This document shows positions 17,438-27,125 of a DNA stretch of 64,000 nt, piece by piece. Position numbers and translations under genes: made by a program. Within the stretch, counting starts at the first letter, position 1; each line of letters opens with the position of its first letter. The notes under the pieces are model-generated. The model ran no database searches. It was not told where the DNA came from and saw only the letters and a list, made by a program, of their open reading frames with translations. The stretch is from contig PABK01000060.1 of assembly GCA_002699145.1 (NCBI GenBank), positions 503,657 through 567,656 on the forward strand, given 5' to 3'. This DNA is from Halioglobus sp. (lineage in GTDB: Bacteria > Pseudomonadota > Gammaproteobacteria > Pseudomonadales > Halieaceae).

Positions 17438-19834
17438 ATGAAGAAATCCCGAGCAATCACCACGCGCCTGCTGGGCGCAGCCGTTGGTTTCACGGCCCCC
17501 GCGGCCCTTGCACAAGTGCTGCTGGAAGAGGTTGTCGTCACCGCCCAGAAGCGCGCCCAGAACCTGCAGGACGTGCCTATCTCCGTCGCCGCCATGAGCG
17601 GCGAAAAGATCACCGACACCGGCATCACCGATCTGCAGGAAGTCACCCTGTACATCCCCAACGTCAACATCAACCAGGGCCAGGCCCAGCCCAACCTGTT
17701 TATTCGCGGGGTGGGTTCCGGCACCAACGCGGGCTTCGAACAGTCGGTGGGGATGTACATCGACGGCGTCTATTCAGGCCGCGGGGCACTGGCCGCGGTG
17801 CCGCTGACCATGGACCTCGAGCGCGTGGAGGTGTTGAAGGGTCCGCAGGGAATCCTGTTCGGCAAAAACACCATCGGCGGCGCTATCAATATCACCACGG
17901 CGCAGCCCACGTTCGAGAACGCGGGCATGGTGGATGCCCTGTACTCGGACGACGACGGCGAGCAGATCTATAACCTCATGCTCAACGGCGCCATCACCGA
18001 GTCCGTCGCCGGCCGCCTCGCCGTGCGTTACGACGCGATGGACGGCTGGTGGGACAACAAGGAACTGGGCACCGAGGGACCGGACCGCGACAACTGGTAC
18101 GGCCGCGCGAGCCTGTTGTTCGAACCCTCCGATACCGTGGAGGTGACCGCCAAGTACGAGTACGGCGATTTCCAGACAGACGACAAGGCGCTGGTGGTGT
18201 ACCAGTCCGACCAGCCCGTGAACTTCCGCGGCGAGGACGTATTTCCCATTGTCGACGACCGCGACAAGGCGGCTTTTGACCTCTCGGATACGTCCGATGT
18301 GACGACCGATGTGGGCGCCATCACGGTGAACTGGGACCTGCCTTTCGCGACCTTTACCTCCATTTCCGCCTACTCCGCCTACGAGCGCAAGACCCAGACC
18401 AACAGCGACTACGCGGTGACGCCATCGCTGCACCGCACACTGGACGAAGACTTCGAGCAGTGGAGCCAGGAGGTCCGCCTGGTGTCGCCCGGCGGTGAAA
18501 CCTTCGACTGGATTGGCGGCGTGTACTACGAGTACTCGGAGCTGGATATCAGCCGCACCAACCCGGCGGCCGACTTCGCGCTTTCGGGCCCGCTCTCCGT
18601 GCAACCCCTGGTCGCACTGCCGGGCGCCGACGTGGTGCCGACCCGGTTCGACCAGGACACCGACACCTACGCGGCGTTCGGGCAGCTCACCTGGAACCTG
18701 GCGGACGCCTGGCGCGTAACCGCCGGCCTGCGTTACACCTACGAGGAAAAGGACCTGGACAAGGCCGTGGTGAGCAGCGTCGGCGTGCGGGGCACCTCGC
18801 TCGGCGCGCCTGACCTGATCGTACGCGCAAACCCCGCCACCGGCGCGATTATCTCCGACCTGCGCAGCCACGACTGGCAGGGGCTGAGTAACGACCAGGA
18901 CAAGTGGACCTGGTCACTGAACACCCAGTGGGATGTCACCGACCAGGCGATGTTGTACGCCAGTGTCAGCACCGGCTACAAGAGCGGCGGTTACGACGAG
19001 GCCTACACGGGCGCCGGCGACGTGATCCGGCTCTCCGACAATATTCTTACCGGCGAGCCCAACGGCCAGGTGATTGCCGGCGCCGACCCCTCCATTCTCG
19101 AGTATGCCGAAGAGACCGTGCTTGCGTACGAACTGGGCGCCAAAATGTCGCTGCTCGATGGCGCTGCGGAAATGAATATCGCCGTGTTCCGCTCGGAATA
19201 CGATGACCTGCAGACCAGTTCCCTGGTGGGAGATGTCTTTCGCGTGGGCAACGCCGGCGAGGCGATCACCCAGGGCGTGGAAATCGACGGCCGCTGGGCG
19301 ATCACCGAGCACCTGACGGTGGGCGGTTCCCTCGCCTACCTCGACGCCGAGTACGACAATTTCGAGGGTGCCACCTGCACCGTGCCGCAGGTGTCCGACC
19401 CCGTGGCCAATCCCGGTTGCCTGGATGAGAACGGCGACAACATCGAAGCCGGTGGCACCGGTGGGCAGGACCTCAGCGGCCGCGACATGCTGTTCTCCCC
19501 CGAGTGGAGCAGCAACCTCAACGCGCAGTATTACTTCCCCCTGTCCAACGGTATGGAAATTGTCACTGGCGTCGACATGAATTACAGCGATGAGTTCTAC
19601 TCCGCGCTGGACCTCGACCCGAACACGCAACACGACGATTACGTGCAGTGGAACGCGCGCATCGCCCTGGTGGGGCAGGACGACGCATGGTCGTTGGCCC
19701 TGATCGGCAAGAACCTGACCGATGAAACCACCTACGCGTGGCGCAACGACGTGCCCCTGAGTGCGAGCAACAGCTACTTCGGCGTGACCGAACGCCCGCG
19801 CTCCATCGCCGTACAGGGCCGCTACCGGTTCTGA
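17438..19834 (+). CDS. TonB-dependent outer-membrane receptor
   Basis: 798-residue outer-membrane transporter with a signal peptide ending near PAALAQ (residue 26), TonB box LEEVVVTAQK directly after it, plug motif RVEVLKGPQGILFGKNTIGGAINI, and a barrel ending in RYRF. AAGGA lies about 10 bases before the ATG. It faces the AraC regulator and is followed, 31 bases on, by the SDR and DUF3604 genes on the same strand. This suggests import of a substrate that these enzymes then process. It is only distantly similar to the receptor at 730. Confidence 0.92.
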   Translation: MKKSRAITTRLLGAAVGFTAPAALAQVLLEEVVVTAQKRAQNLQDVPISVAAMSGEKITDTGITDLQEVTLYIPNVNINQGQAQPNLFIRGVGSGTNAGFEQSVGMYIDGVYSGRGALAAVPLTMDLERVEVLKGPQGILFGKNTIGGAINITTAQPTFENAGMVDALYSDDDGEQIYNLMLNGAITESVAGRLAVRYDAMDGWWDNKELGTEGPDRDNWYGRASLLFEPSDTVEVTAKYEYGDFQTDDKALVVYQSDQPVNFRGEDVFPIVDDRDKAAFDLSDTSDVTTDVGAITVNWDLPFATFTSISAYSAYERKTQTNSDYAVTPSLHRTLDEDFEQWSQEVRLVSPGGETFDWIGGVYYEYSELDISRTNPAADFALSGPLSVQPLVALPGADVVPTRFDQDTDTYAAFGQLTWNLADAWRVTAGLRYTYEEKDLDKAVVSSVGVRGTSLGAPDLIVRANPATGAIISDLRSHDWQGLSNDQDKWTWSLNTQWDVTDQAMLYASVSTGYKSGGYDEAYTGAGDVIRLSDNILTGEPNGQVIAGADPSILEYAEETVLAYELGAKMSLLDGAAEMNIAVFRSEYDDLQTSSLVGDVFRVGNAGEAITQGVEIDGRWAITEHLTVGGSLAYLDAEYDNFEGATCTVPQVSDPVANPGCLDENGDNIEAGGTGGQDLSGRDMLFSPEWSSNLNAQYYFPLSNGMEIVTGVDMNYSDEFYSALDLDPNTQHDDYVQWNARIALVGQDDAWSLALIGKNLTDETTYAWRNDVPLSASNSYFGVTERPRSIAVQGRYRF

Positions 19835-19865
19835 GCCTTTCCACCTGCCGGATACAGGACATTTT

Positions 19866-20687
19866 ATGGCGCACTGGAACACAGCGTTTGTCACGGGCGG
19901 CGGTAGCGGCATCGGGCAGTGCCTGTCGCGCAAGCTGCTGGCGGAGGGCACCTCTGTAGCGATCTTCGACCGCTCCGGCGATGCGGCGATAGCCGATGCC
20001 CTGCAGCCGGTCGCGCAGCGCGCCGGCGCGCGCTGCCGTGTGTTCCGCGCGGACGTCGCCGACCCCGCCGCGCTGCGCGCAGCCGTCGATGAGGCGGTGG
20101 GTGAACTGGGTCCCCCGGGCCTGGCCCTGAACTGCGCCGGCATCCAGAACGCCAAGTTGTTCCTGGCCCTTGCTGACGCGGAATTCGAGCGCATGGTGAT
20201 GGTCAACCTCATGGGTTCGCGCAATTTCGCCGCCGCCGTGTTGCCGCATATGAAGCCCGGCGGCAGGTTGGCGCTGATGGCGTCGCTGGCCGGGCTGGTG
20301 CCCAGTTACAGTTATTCGGCGTACAACGCGACGAAGTTCGGTGTCGTGGGCCTGGCGGGCGCCCTGCGGCTCGACTGTATAGAGCAGGGCGTCGAGGTGT
20401 CGGTGATCTGCCCGCCGGAGATCGACACCCCCATGGTGGTCGAGGAACGCAAGACAATCACCGCCACCGGGGCGAAGCTGAAGGATACCGCCGGGTCGCT
20501 GGCGCTGGAACCGGCCTGTGACTACATGCTGCGCCAGTTGAAGGCCGGCCGCTATGAAATCATTCCCGGTTTCCGTGCGCGGGGCGTCGCCTTTATGTCA
20601 CGACTGTTTCCCGGTGTCTTCCGGCGTATCAGCGAGCGCATCGTCGCCGAGGGTGTGCGCAAAGAAACTTCCCACGCATCATCATGA
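19866..20687 (+). CDS. Short-chain dehydrogenase/reductase
   Basis: Classical SDR of 273 residues with the NAD(P)-binding TGGGSGIG near residue 10-17, NCAG for the central strand, a SLAGL/S catalytic strand and YSAYNATK holding the Tyr and Lys pair. The C-terminal extension with PGFRARGVAFMSRLFPG resembles the 3-ketodihydrosphingosine reductase-like or lipid-acting SDRs. It reads with the TonB receptor upstream and its stop overlaps the possible first ATG of the DUF3604 gene. It probably oxidises an alcohol of the imported substrate, in the cytoplasm. Confidence 0.88.
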   Translation: MAHWNTAFVTGGGSGIGQCLSRKLLAEGTSVAIFDRSGDAAIADALQPVAQRAGARCRVFRADVADPAALRAAVDEAVGELGPPGLALNCAGIQNAKLFLALADAEFERMVMVNLMGSRNFAAAVLPHMKPGGRLALMASLAGLVPSYSYSAYNATKFGVVGLAGALRLDCIEQGVEVSVICPPEIDTPMVVEERKTITATGAKLKDTAGSLALEPACDYMLRQLKAGRYEIIPGFRARGVAFMSRLFPGVFRRISERIVAEGVRKETSHASS

Positions 20688-20698
20688 GGAGGTCGCCC

Positions 20699-22603
20699 AT
20701 GTGCAGCCGACGCCGTCACCGTTTTGCCAGCCTGGCCAGTGTCGCCATCGCGCTGTCGGGGATCGCCGCCGGTGCGATGGCGTATTCTCCCTACGCGGGC
20801 CGGGACTACCCGACACAGGTGTATTTTGGCGACACCCACCACCACTCCGCCAACTCGGGTGACGCCTTCATGAACGGCGACCGCCTCGGGCCGGAAATGT
20901 CCTATCGCTTCGCCCGCGGCGAGCAGGTGCTGTCGAGTACCGGTATTCCCGCCAGGCTGGCCCGGCCGCTGGATTTTCTGGTGATCGCCGATCACGCGGA
21001 GGGCCTGGGGGTGGTGTACGAATTGTACAACGGCAACCCGGCGATGATGGCCGACGATACCCTCGCGCGCTGGAGCCGCATGATGCGCGCCGGCGGCAAG
21101 GAGGCCGCCGCGGCGGCAACCGAACTCATCGCGGCGCAGGCGCTGGGCAAGCTGCCCAGTATGGTTACCGACCCCCGGGTGAACGCCTCGATCACCAGGA
21201 GCGTGTGGCAGGAGTACACGGCGACCGCGGAGAAATTCAATGAGCCCGGTCGCTTTACCGCCATGATCGGCTACGAGTGGACCTCGGTGCCCGGCGGCAA
21301 CAACCTGCACCGCAACGTGTTGTTTCGCGATGGCAAGGCGCAAGCCGACCAGGCGCAGCCGTTCACATCCTGGCAGAGCAGCGACCCGGAAGACCTGTGG
21401 CGCTGGATGGCGGACTACGAACAGCGCACGGGCGGGCAGGTGCTGGCCATCCCACACAACGCCAACCTGTCCAACGGCAAGATGTTCGCGCTGGTGGATT
21501 TCGAGGACAAGCCGCTGGATCGCGATTACGCCGAGCGCCGTGCGCGCTGGGAACCGTTGATGGAGGTGATGCAGACCAAGGGCAACAGCGAGACGCACCC
21601 GAGCATGTCGCCGAACGACGAGTTTGCCGACTTCGGGGTGAACGGCTGGGACAACGGCAACCTCACCCTGACCTGGGAAAAGGAGACGCCGCAGATGCGG
21701 CCCCACAGCTACCTGCGCGGGGGCCTGATGCTCGGGCTTGCGCAGGAGCAGCAGGTCGGGGTCAACCCGTTCAAGTTCGGCATGATTGGCGGTACCGATG
21801 TGCACACGTCGCTGTCGGCCATCGACGAGGACAATTTTTTCGGCAAGAAAGTGATACAGGAACCGCGCCCTGGCCGCTGGAAGCACATCACCAAGATCGG
21901 CCTGGGTGAGACGCGCTATACCTGGCAACACGAGGCGGCCGGCTACGCCGCTGTCTGGGCCAGGGAAAACACCCGCGAGGCGTTGTGGGACGCCATGCAG
22001 CGCAAGGAGGTTTACGCAACCTCTGGCTCGCGCATCGTGATGCGCTTTTTCGGCGGCTGGCAGTTCGAGGCCGACGATGCCGCCAGCCGCTACGTGGCCA
22101 GGGAGGGTTACGGCAAAGGGGTGCCCATGGGGGGCGACCTGCCGTCTCCGCCGGCGGGGGCCGGGGCGCCGACCTTCCTGGTCGCCGCGATGAAGGACCC
22201 GCGGGGCGCCAATCTCGACCGGCTGCAGATCATCAAGGGCTGGGTGGATGCCGAGGGCCAGACGCACGAGAAAATCTACGATGTCGTGTGGGGGGATGCG
22301 GCGACCCGGCCGCGGGATGAACAGGGCAGGGTGCCTCCCGTCGGCGATACCGTGGATGTCGCCGACGCCTCGTGGCGCAACACCATCGGCGACCCCGACC
22401 TCGCCGCGGTCTGGCAGGACCCGGATTTTGATCCCGACGTGTCCGCCTTCTATTACCTCAGGGCCATCGAGATTCCCACGCCGCGCTGGACCGCCTACGA
22501 CCAGAAGCGCTTCGGCGTGGTGATGGACGATGCGGTGCCCATGAAGCACCAGGAGCGCGCGTGGTCCTCGCCCATCTGGTATACGCCTGGCGCGGAGCGC
22601 TAG
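20699..22603 (+). CDS. DUF3604 exported protein (PHP-like metal-binding)
   Basis: 634 residues from the ATG at 20699. AGGAGG at 20686-20691 is 6 bases upstream, so this start is better than the in-frame ATG at 20684, which would lie in that ribosome site. A signal peptide (RFASLASVAIALSGIAAGAMA) is followed by VYFGDTHHHSANSGD, DFLVIADHAEGLG and GMIGGTDVHTSLSA. These three His/Asp-rich stretches resemble the metal-binding corners of PHP-fold phosphoesterases and define the DUF3604 family. The function is unknown; DUF3604 genes commonly sit beside TonB receptors and catabolic enzymes in marine bacteria. A 665-residue antisense frame over the same region is a codon-bias shadow. Confidence 0.88.
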   Translation: MCSRRRHRFASLASVAIALSGIAAGAMAYSPYAGRDYPTQVYFGDTHHHSANSGDAFMNGDRLGPEMSYRFARGEQVLSSTGIPARLARPLDFLVIADHAEGLGVVYELYNGNPAMMADDTLARWSRMMRAGGKEAAAAATELIAAQALGKLPSMVTDPRVNASITRSVWQEYTATAEKFNEPGRFTAMIGYEWTSVPGGNNLHRNVLFRDGKAQADQAQPFTSWQSSDPEDLWRWMADYEQRTGGQVLAIPHNANLSNGKMFALVDFEDKPLDRDYAERRARWEPLMEVMQTKGNSETHPSMSPNDEFADFGVNGWDNGNLTLTWEKETPQMRPHSYLRGGLMLGLAQEQQVGVNPFKFGMIGGTDVHTSLSAIDEDNFFGKKVIQEPRPGRWKHITKIGLGETRYTWQHEAAGYAAVWARENTREALWDAMQRKEVYATSGSRIVMRFFGGWQFEADDAASRYVAREGYGKGVPMGGDLPSPPAGAGAPTFLVAAMKDPRGANLDRLQIIKGWVDAEGQTHEKIYDVVWGDAATRPRDEQGRVPPVGDTVDVADASWRNTIGDPDLAAVWQDPDFDPDVSAFYYLRAIEIPTPRWTAYDQKRFGVVMDDAVPMKHQERAWSSPIWYTPGAER

Positions 22604-22766
22604 CGGCGACCTGCCGGTCGGCCCGGCCGGCGTCCCGAGAGTACTTGAGAGTTCGGCCGGGGAACCGTCTGGAAGCCCTGAAAGGACATTTGAGCGGTTA
22701 TCACCCGGTACGGATCAACGATCAACCGCAATGACCTAGTCGCTGGAGCGGCGGGTAATCATACGA

Positions 22767-25661
22767 TCAACACCCTGGCGGCTCCGCGGCGTCGCACGCG
22801 TCGCCGAAGCCGTCGCCGTCGGCGTCCGCCTGGCCGGGGTTCGCAACGTTGCGACAGTTGTCGACGCCGTCCACGCTGCCGTCACCGTCCCTGTCGATCG
22901 GGTATATCTCGACGTGGTCGTCACTGGCGGCGATCACCACGCGACCGTCCGTCGCCCACTTCAACCAGCAGATGTAGGGGCTCCTGTTCGGAATCAGGCC
23001 CAGCGTCTGGCCGTTCAGCATGTTCAACGCCTTCGTGTTGTAGTCCGTCTGGTTGCCCGAGACCGGGTGTACCAGGGGAAGGGGATGTTCGAGCCCAATC
23101 ACGCTGTAGTCCCCCAGCCCGGCGATGTTGCCATTGCCGAATTGAACCGCCTCGAGCTGCCAGGTGCCGTCGATCGGCGACTGCTTCACCCAGAAATCAT
23201 CACCGTCGGTACTCACGATCAGTTTGCCGTCGCCGGCACTGACCAGTGGGCTGTTGGAGGGATTGCTGCACGAACTCGAGGTGGTCGAATCGACGATAGA
23301 GGTAAAAATACTCGCCTCTATCTCACCTTCTGGAGTCAATACCTGCAGCACAGGCGGCTCGCTGGAGTACAGGATGTTGTCGCCGAGAAAAACCCTGTCG
23401 CCGCTGATCCGGGCTTCCAGCACGTAAGGCCAGCCTGCGGTCGCGTAAGAGCCCGAGAGCTGATAGCCCCCGGACGTGCGCTGGTAAATCTGGGCCAGCC
23501 CGCGGAAATCACTGGTCGTGACCTCGGGCCTGCCGATAACCACCAGCAGCTTGCCGCCCAGGTGGAGTTCCTCCACGTCGTGTTGGTAGAGGGGTGGCTT
23601 GATGTACTGGGTGAAGACCCAGCCCGTCTGCGCAATCCATTCGTAGATCAGGATAATCGGCCGATAATCACCGGGCTGGCTGAACCGGGACTCCTTCAGG
23701 ATGAACGCGGCGGTGGTCCCGGACAGCGCTATGCCCTCGATGCGCTTCGCATTCAGCGCGCCCAGGTCGGGCGGGTCGATCTGCACCCAGTCGCCGGCGC
23801 TGTGCGCGTAGGCCTGGACCCCGTCCAGATCGTTCGCGGCCAGCGCCAGGTCGCCGTCCACCGCGACGTATTCAGCAGAGGTGAGCGCAAAGCGGTACAC
23901 CCTCGACCAGCCGTCGTGTTCGTCGCCCGGAAACAGGTCGTAATCGTCCCTGTGTCCGTCGCCATCCGAGTCGGGTGCGTAGGGATCGATCCCGTAGTTG
24001 CTCTCGGCGTCATTGGGCAGGGTGTCGCCATCGATATCGGGATCACAGGCATCGCCCAGTGCATCGCCGTCGAGGTTGTCCTGGGAGGGGTTGGCCTCGG
24101 CGGGGCAGTTGTCCTGCGGGTCGTCCAGGCCATCGTCGTCTATGTCGCGGTGCAGCGGCACCGGATCCGTGTCGTCGCGCAAGCCATCGCCGTCGGTGTC
24201 GGGATTTTCGGGGTCTGTCCCGAGCGTCGCCTCCTCGCTGTTCGTCAGGTTGTCCCCGTCGATATCGTCGTCGCAGACGTCCCCGAGGCCGTCGAGATCG
24301 AGGTCGCCCTGGTCCGTGTTCGCTGTGTCGGGGCAGTTGTCCGCGATGGCGCCGACGCTGTCGCCGTCGGGATCGTAGACGAGGCTAGGCGCGGTGAACA
24401 CGTCCAGGAGCTGTTTAAGGGTGGATGCCGCGACCAGGCGTTCGGGCGTGACCGCCAGCGCCGATCCGAAATCGTCGAAGCCCCCCGGTGCGGCGGCCGA
24501 GAAGGTGCCTGTCTGTGTCCAACCGCCCTGCGGCAGCAGCTCGTACTGGCGCACCACGCCATGTCGGTTGCCTTCGATGATCTCCCGCGGCGCGGACACC
24601 CAGAAAGTGTTCGCGGACACCGAGACGGCGAAGCCGAAACGGCTGTTGTCCGCCCCGCTCAACTCGGCAGCGGCGGGCCAGTCCGCGTTCTGGATGGGGG
24701 GCGCGGCGGTCGCATCGATGTCAGCGATCGCGTACGCGTAGGCCCTGTCGACCCCGTACGCGCCGATGACGACGATGCCGTCGTCCGCCGCCAGCGCCGA
24801 ACCGAACATCGCGTCCTCGTCGGGGTGCGTGAGGGTGGCGAGGTGCGACCATGCCGCGCCGTCGTGGGTATAGAGGTAGACGCTGTTCGCGAGCGGGGCG
24901 CCGATCACCGCCAGCGATCCCGACAGTACGACCGCCGAGCCGAAGCCGTCGTCCAGGCCGGCGGCGGGCGAATTGAATACCTCGACTTCCGCGCCCGTGT
25001 CGGCATCGAACAGGTAGGCACTGCCCGGTATCGTGCCGGGGGTACCCACGAGCAGGCGGGACTGCTGAAGGGAGAGTGCCTGGCCGAATCGACCCTCCTT
25101 GTCGCCGCGAGTGAGCGTACGCTCTGGTGCGAAGCCGGAGCCGTCGAACTGGTAGAGATAGACCTTGCCGGGATCGGTCGTCGCCCAGGTCTCGATGCAA
25201 TAGTAGTCGGGACAGTTGTAGGACCAGAATCCCTCCGACGGCGCGCCGATCGCGAGCCTGTCGCCCTCCAGGCCCAGCGCTTCGCCGAAAATTTCGGCGC
25301 CCGGGCGTTCCTGTGGTATCAGGTAGCTCGTCGCGGGGTTGCCGTCCCAGGGCCCGGTCACGAGCACGAATAGTTCGTACTCGAAGGGCGGCTCGAAGCG
25401 GGTCCCGAACCAGGTCCGCTGGCCCGCGGCGGTCCAGCGGCCGCCGGAAGCCACCACACCCGGTTGCAGGTCGCCGGTGCTAAAGCTGTTGCGGCTCGAC
25501 AGGTCGGGCGCAGCCCGGCCGTCGGGGGCCATCGTCAACAGCAAGAGAAGACAGAGGGCGCGGTTGGCAAGCCGGCGGGTCAGCGAGGAAAGCTTGGGGT
25601 ATGTGGGTGGAGGTACGCTATAGCCCACGGTTATGTCCCCTTCAAGGCAGGTTGTTATCAT
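22767..25661 (-). CDS. Secreted FG-GAP/thrombospondin-type-3 repeat protein
   Basis: A 964-residue exported protein with FG-GAP-like beta-propeller blades in both halves (for example DGFGSAVVLSGSLAVIGAP and DAMFGSALAADDGIVVIGA). They are separated by a central run of Asp-rich thrombospondin type-3 calcium repeats (about 425-560: DDDIDGDNL, DTDGDGLRDDTDP, DIDGDTLPND). One more such repeat forms the extreme C-terminus (DRDGDGSVDGVDN ... DACD). The hydrophobic core RALCLLLLLTMAPDGRA is the signal peptide. The ATG at 25661 gives a long N-region; a GTG at 25628 with AAGGGG about 8 bases upstream could be the real start. The propeller and calcium repeats suggest a surface or extracellular adhesive or structural role. 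It is divergent from the lipoprotein at 25849. Confidence 0.85.
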   Translation of the reverse strand: MITTCLEGDITVGYSVPPPTYPKLSSLTRRLANRALCLLLLLTMAPDGRAAPDLSSRNSFSTGDLQPGVVASGGRWTAAGQRTWFGTRFEPPFEYELFVLVTGPWDGNPATSYLIPQERPGAEIFGEALGLEGDRLAIGAPSEGFWSYNCPDYYCIETWATTDPGKVYLYQFDGSGFAPERTLTRGDKEGRFGQALSLQQSRLLVGTPGTIPGSAYLFDADTGAEVEVFNSPAAGLDDGFGSAVVLSGSLAVIGAPLANSVYLYTHDGAAWSHLATLTHPDEDAMFGSALAADDGIVVIGAYGVDRAYAYAIADIDATAAPPIQNADWPAAAELSGADNSRFGFAVSVSANTFWVSAPREIIEGNRHGVVRQYELLPQGGWTQTGTFSAAAPGGFDDFGSALAVTPERLVAASTLKQLLDVFTAPSLVYDPDGDSVGAIADNCPDTANTDQGDLDLDGLGDVCDDDIDGDNLTNSEEATLGTDPENPDTDGDGLRDDTDPVPLHRDIDDDGLDDPQDNCPAEANPSQDNLDGDALGDACDPDIDGDTLPNDAESNYGIDPYAPDSDGDGHRDDYDLFPGDEHDGWSRVYRFALTSAEYVAVDGDLALAANDLDGVQAYAHSAGDWVQIDPPDLGALNAKRIEGIALSGTTAAFILKESRFSQPGDYRPIILIYEWIAQTGWVFTQYIKPPLYQHDVEELHLGGKLLVVIGRPEVTTSDFRGLAQIYQRTSGGYQLSGSYATAGWPYVLEARISGDRVFLGDNILYSSEPPVLQVLTPEGEIEASIFTSIVDSTTSSSCSNPSNSPLVSAGDGKLIVSTDGDDFWVKQSPIDGTWQLEAVQFGNGNIAGLGDYSVIGLEHPLPLVHPVSGNQTDYNTKALNMLNGQTLGLIPNRSPYICWLKWATDGRVVIAASDDHVEIYPIDRDGDGSVDGVDNCRNVANPGQADADGDGFGDACDAAEPPGC

Positions 25662-25848
25662 TACGCGAGGTGCTGAAAGTATAGACTGGCGGGGGAACTT
25701 TCGCTGGTGGGGAAGAACCGCCCCAAAAGTGGGTAGACCCGCGGTTCAGATTCTTGCGCGCCCTGCATGGCGCGGCGATTGCGCGATGCCGGATACACTG
25801 CTATAAAAAACGCAATAACAGAATAACAATGGCTAAGAAGAGCTGCCT

Positions 25849-26691
25849 GTGTTCCGTCTCATCACTGCTAAAGCCACACTATTGAAAGTTCTTGCCATTC
25901 TTGGCACGGTCCTGCCGTTGTCGGGCTGTTACTTGTATGTCATCAGTACCCCGGGTGGGTACGTGGAATCCAGCTCGACCTTCCTCGACTGTGGGTCGGG
26001 GAAGGTCTGTGAAATTCTTGTAAGTCACACCGGTTTCAACGAGACATTTACCGCGGTCGCCAATCCGGGTTACGAATTCAGGGCCTGGCAGGGCGGTGAC
26101 GGCTTTTTCTGCGGTGAGGAGGCCAGTGCAACCTGCACGCTGGACCTGCGCGGCGTGTCCTTTGTGCCCGGTGCAGAGACGGTGGTCGCGTCGGAGAGGG
26201 TGGGCTTTATCGTGCCGATTTTCGAGCGACTCGACAGTCCGTATCCTGAAGGCGTGGCCGTTGACGGCGCTGCCAACGTGGTCGGGGCGATTTTCGAGGA
26301 GGCCTACCCGGATTGGATTGCCTTCCCTGCGCCCTTCAGCGAAGTGGGCATGGCCAATGTCCGGTACATGCTGCAGAGTCATGTCACCTGGCCACTGCCA
26401 ACCTATCCCATGTATTTCATGGGCGATGAATGCGACCCCGACGGTGTCTACGCCGATCCCGGTGCTGTCACTACATGGGCAACCTACGCAATGGGTCCGT
26501 ACGCCGGCGGGGATTACTTCGTCCTTGTGAATAGTCCCGGCGAAAACGTCCTGGTCGGCTCATCCATGGCAGGCGTGGGCGGCGGCTGTGTAGACATTCC
26601 CGACGAAACCCGTTGGCTGCAGGAGGCGATTCACGCCGGCACACTGGAGGCGGTGATGCCGGTTACGCGCTCCCCGGGGTCTCCGTACTAG
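25849..26691 (+). CDS. Putative lipoprotein with InlB-like repeat
   Basis: The GTG start gives a short basic N-terminus, a hydrophobic stretch and the lipobox LSGC (Cys27), so the mature protein is probably lipid-anchored. Residues about 45-100 (FTAVANPGYEFRAWQGGD with paired Cys) resemble the divergent InlB B-repeat-like domain found in bacterial surface proteins. The rest is unrecognised. The ribosome site is weak (AAGAAG 8 bases before the GTG). An 18-codon ATG frame at 25829 overlaps the start in another frame and is probably meaningless. Low similarity of style to its neighbours suggests an accessory gene. Confidence 0.7.
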   Translation: MFRLITAKATLLKVLAILGTVLPLSGCYLYVISTPGGYVESSSTFLDCGSGKVCEILVSHTGFNETFTAVANPGYEFRAWQGGDGFFCGEEASATCTLDLRGVSFVPGAETVVASERVGFIVPIFERLDSPYPEGVAVDGAANVVGAIFEEAYPDWIAFPAPFSEVGMANVRYMLQSHVTWPLPTYPMYFMGDECDPDGVYADPGAVTTWATYAMGPYAGGDYFVLVNSPGENVLVGSSMAGVGGGCVDIPDETRWLQEAIHAGTLEAVMPVTRSPGSPY

Positions 26692-27125
26692 TCTACCGGG
26701 CCCTGACCCGGCAAGCTGGCGTGGCTCTTCATCATTAATCGGGTATGAGTGAATGCCCATTCGCCGTTAATTTGTTAGAGCTGTTGAATTGCACTGAAAT
26801 TTGATCCATTTCAGCCCGTATTCTGCATTTCGTTCTGACCCATCTTTCACCTGAAATGTCATCAGATATCAATGAAATAGCAGTCGCAGCACGGATCAAT
26901 ATTCAGTGCAAATGCCGGGTCAGTTCTGAATGCAAATCAACACACGTGGGTAGAAATTCGCTGTATTCGACGACATACCTGGCTCCTTGGGGGGCGCCCC
27001 CTGGCTGGACATCAACCTTACTGAATCGGGGTCGGCTTTGTCATAACAAATATGATCAATAAGCAATACATTAATGCTCAATAGGGCTAAAATCAGGCCC
27101 TGTCATTATCCCGGGAAGTTTGCCC
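26692..27125. other. 434-base intergenic region
   Basis: It holds the miniature element at 26782-26942 and a GC palindrome GGGGGCGCCCCC at 26990-27001. An AT-rich stretch (27043-27085) upstream of the AraC gene could contain its promoter. I see no gene here; the 68-codon frame at 26856 runs through the miniature element and has no ribosome site. Confidence 0.6.
26782..26942. mobile_element. 161-bp IS21-derived miniature element (MITE-like remnant)
   Basis: Both ends begin with TGTTGA and carry two TGACCC/TGATCC-centred repeats in inverted orientation. The left pair (26782-26807 and about 26819-26841) has a period of 34 bases. The right pair (reverse complement, 26942 to 26893) has a period of 24. 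Left and right outer 26-mers match at 19 positions. The left outer 26-mer matches the IS21-type end at 63902 at 22 of 26 positions, and the 34-base period is identical there. Such multiple terminal repeats are characteristic of the IS21 family. About 50 bases separate the two arrays, with no transposase. No convincing target duplication flanks it. Confidence 0.65.

Noticed and set aside
20552..22549. 665-codon minus-strand frame antisense to the DUF3604 gene
   Set aside because: Its product is His/Val/Arg-rich with no motif, while the plus strand has a signal peptide and DUF3604 motifs. High GC makes long antisense frames common.
22914..25373. 819-codon plus-strand frame antisense to the FG-GAP/TSP3 gene
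   Set aside because: Composition is dominated by Val, Arg, Gly and Asp; the minus strand has the calcium and propeller motifs and a signal peptide.
25829..25885. 18-codon ATG frame upstream of the lipoprotein gene
   Set aside because: Overlaps the lipoprotein start in another frame, with a stop inside it and no distinct role; possible leader peptide not supported.
26856..27062. 68-codon plus-strand frame
   Set aside because: It passes through the miniature element and the GC palindrome, has no ribosome site, and shows no homologous style.
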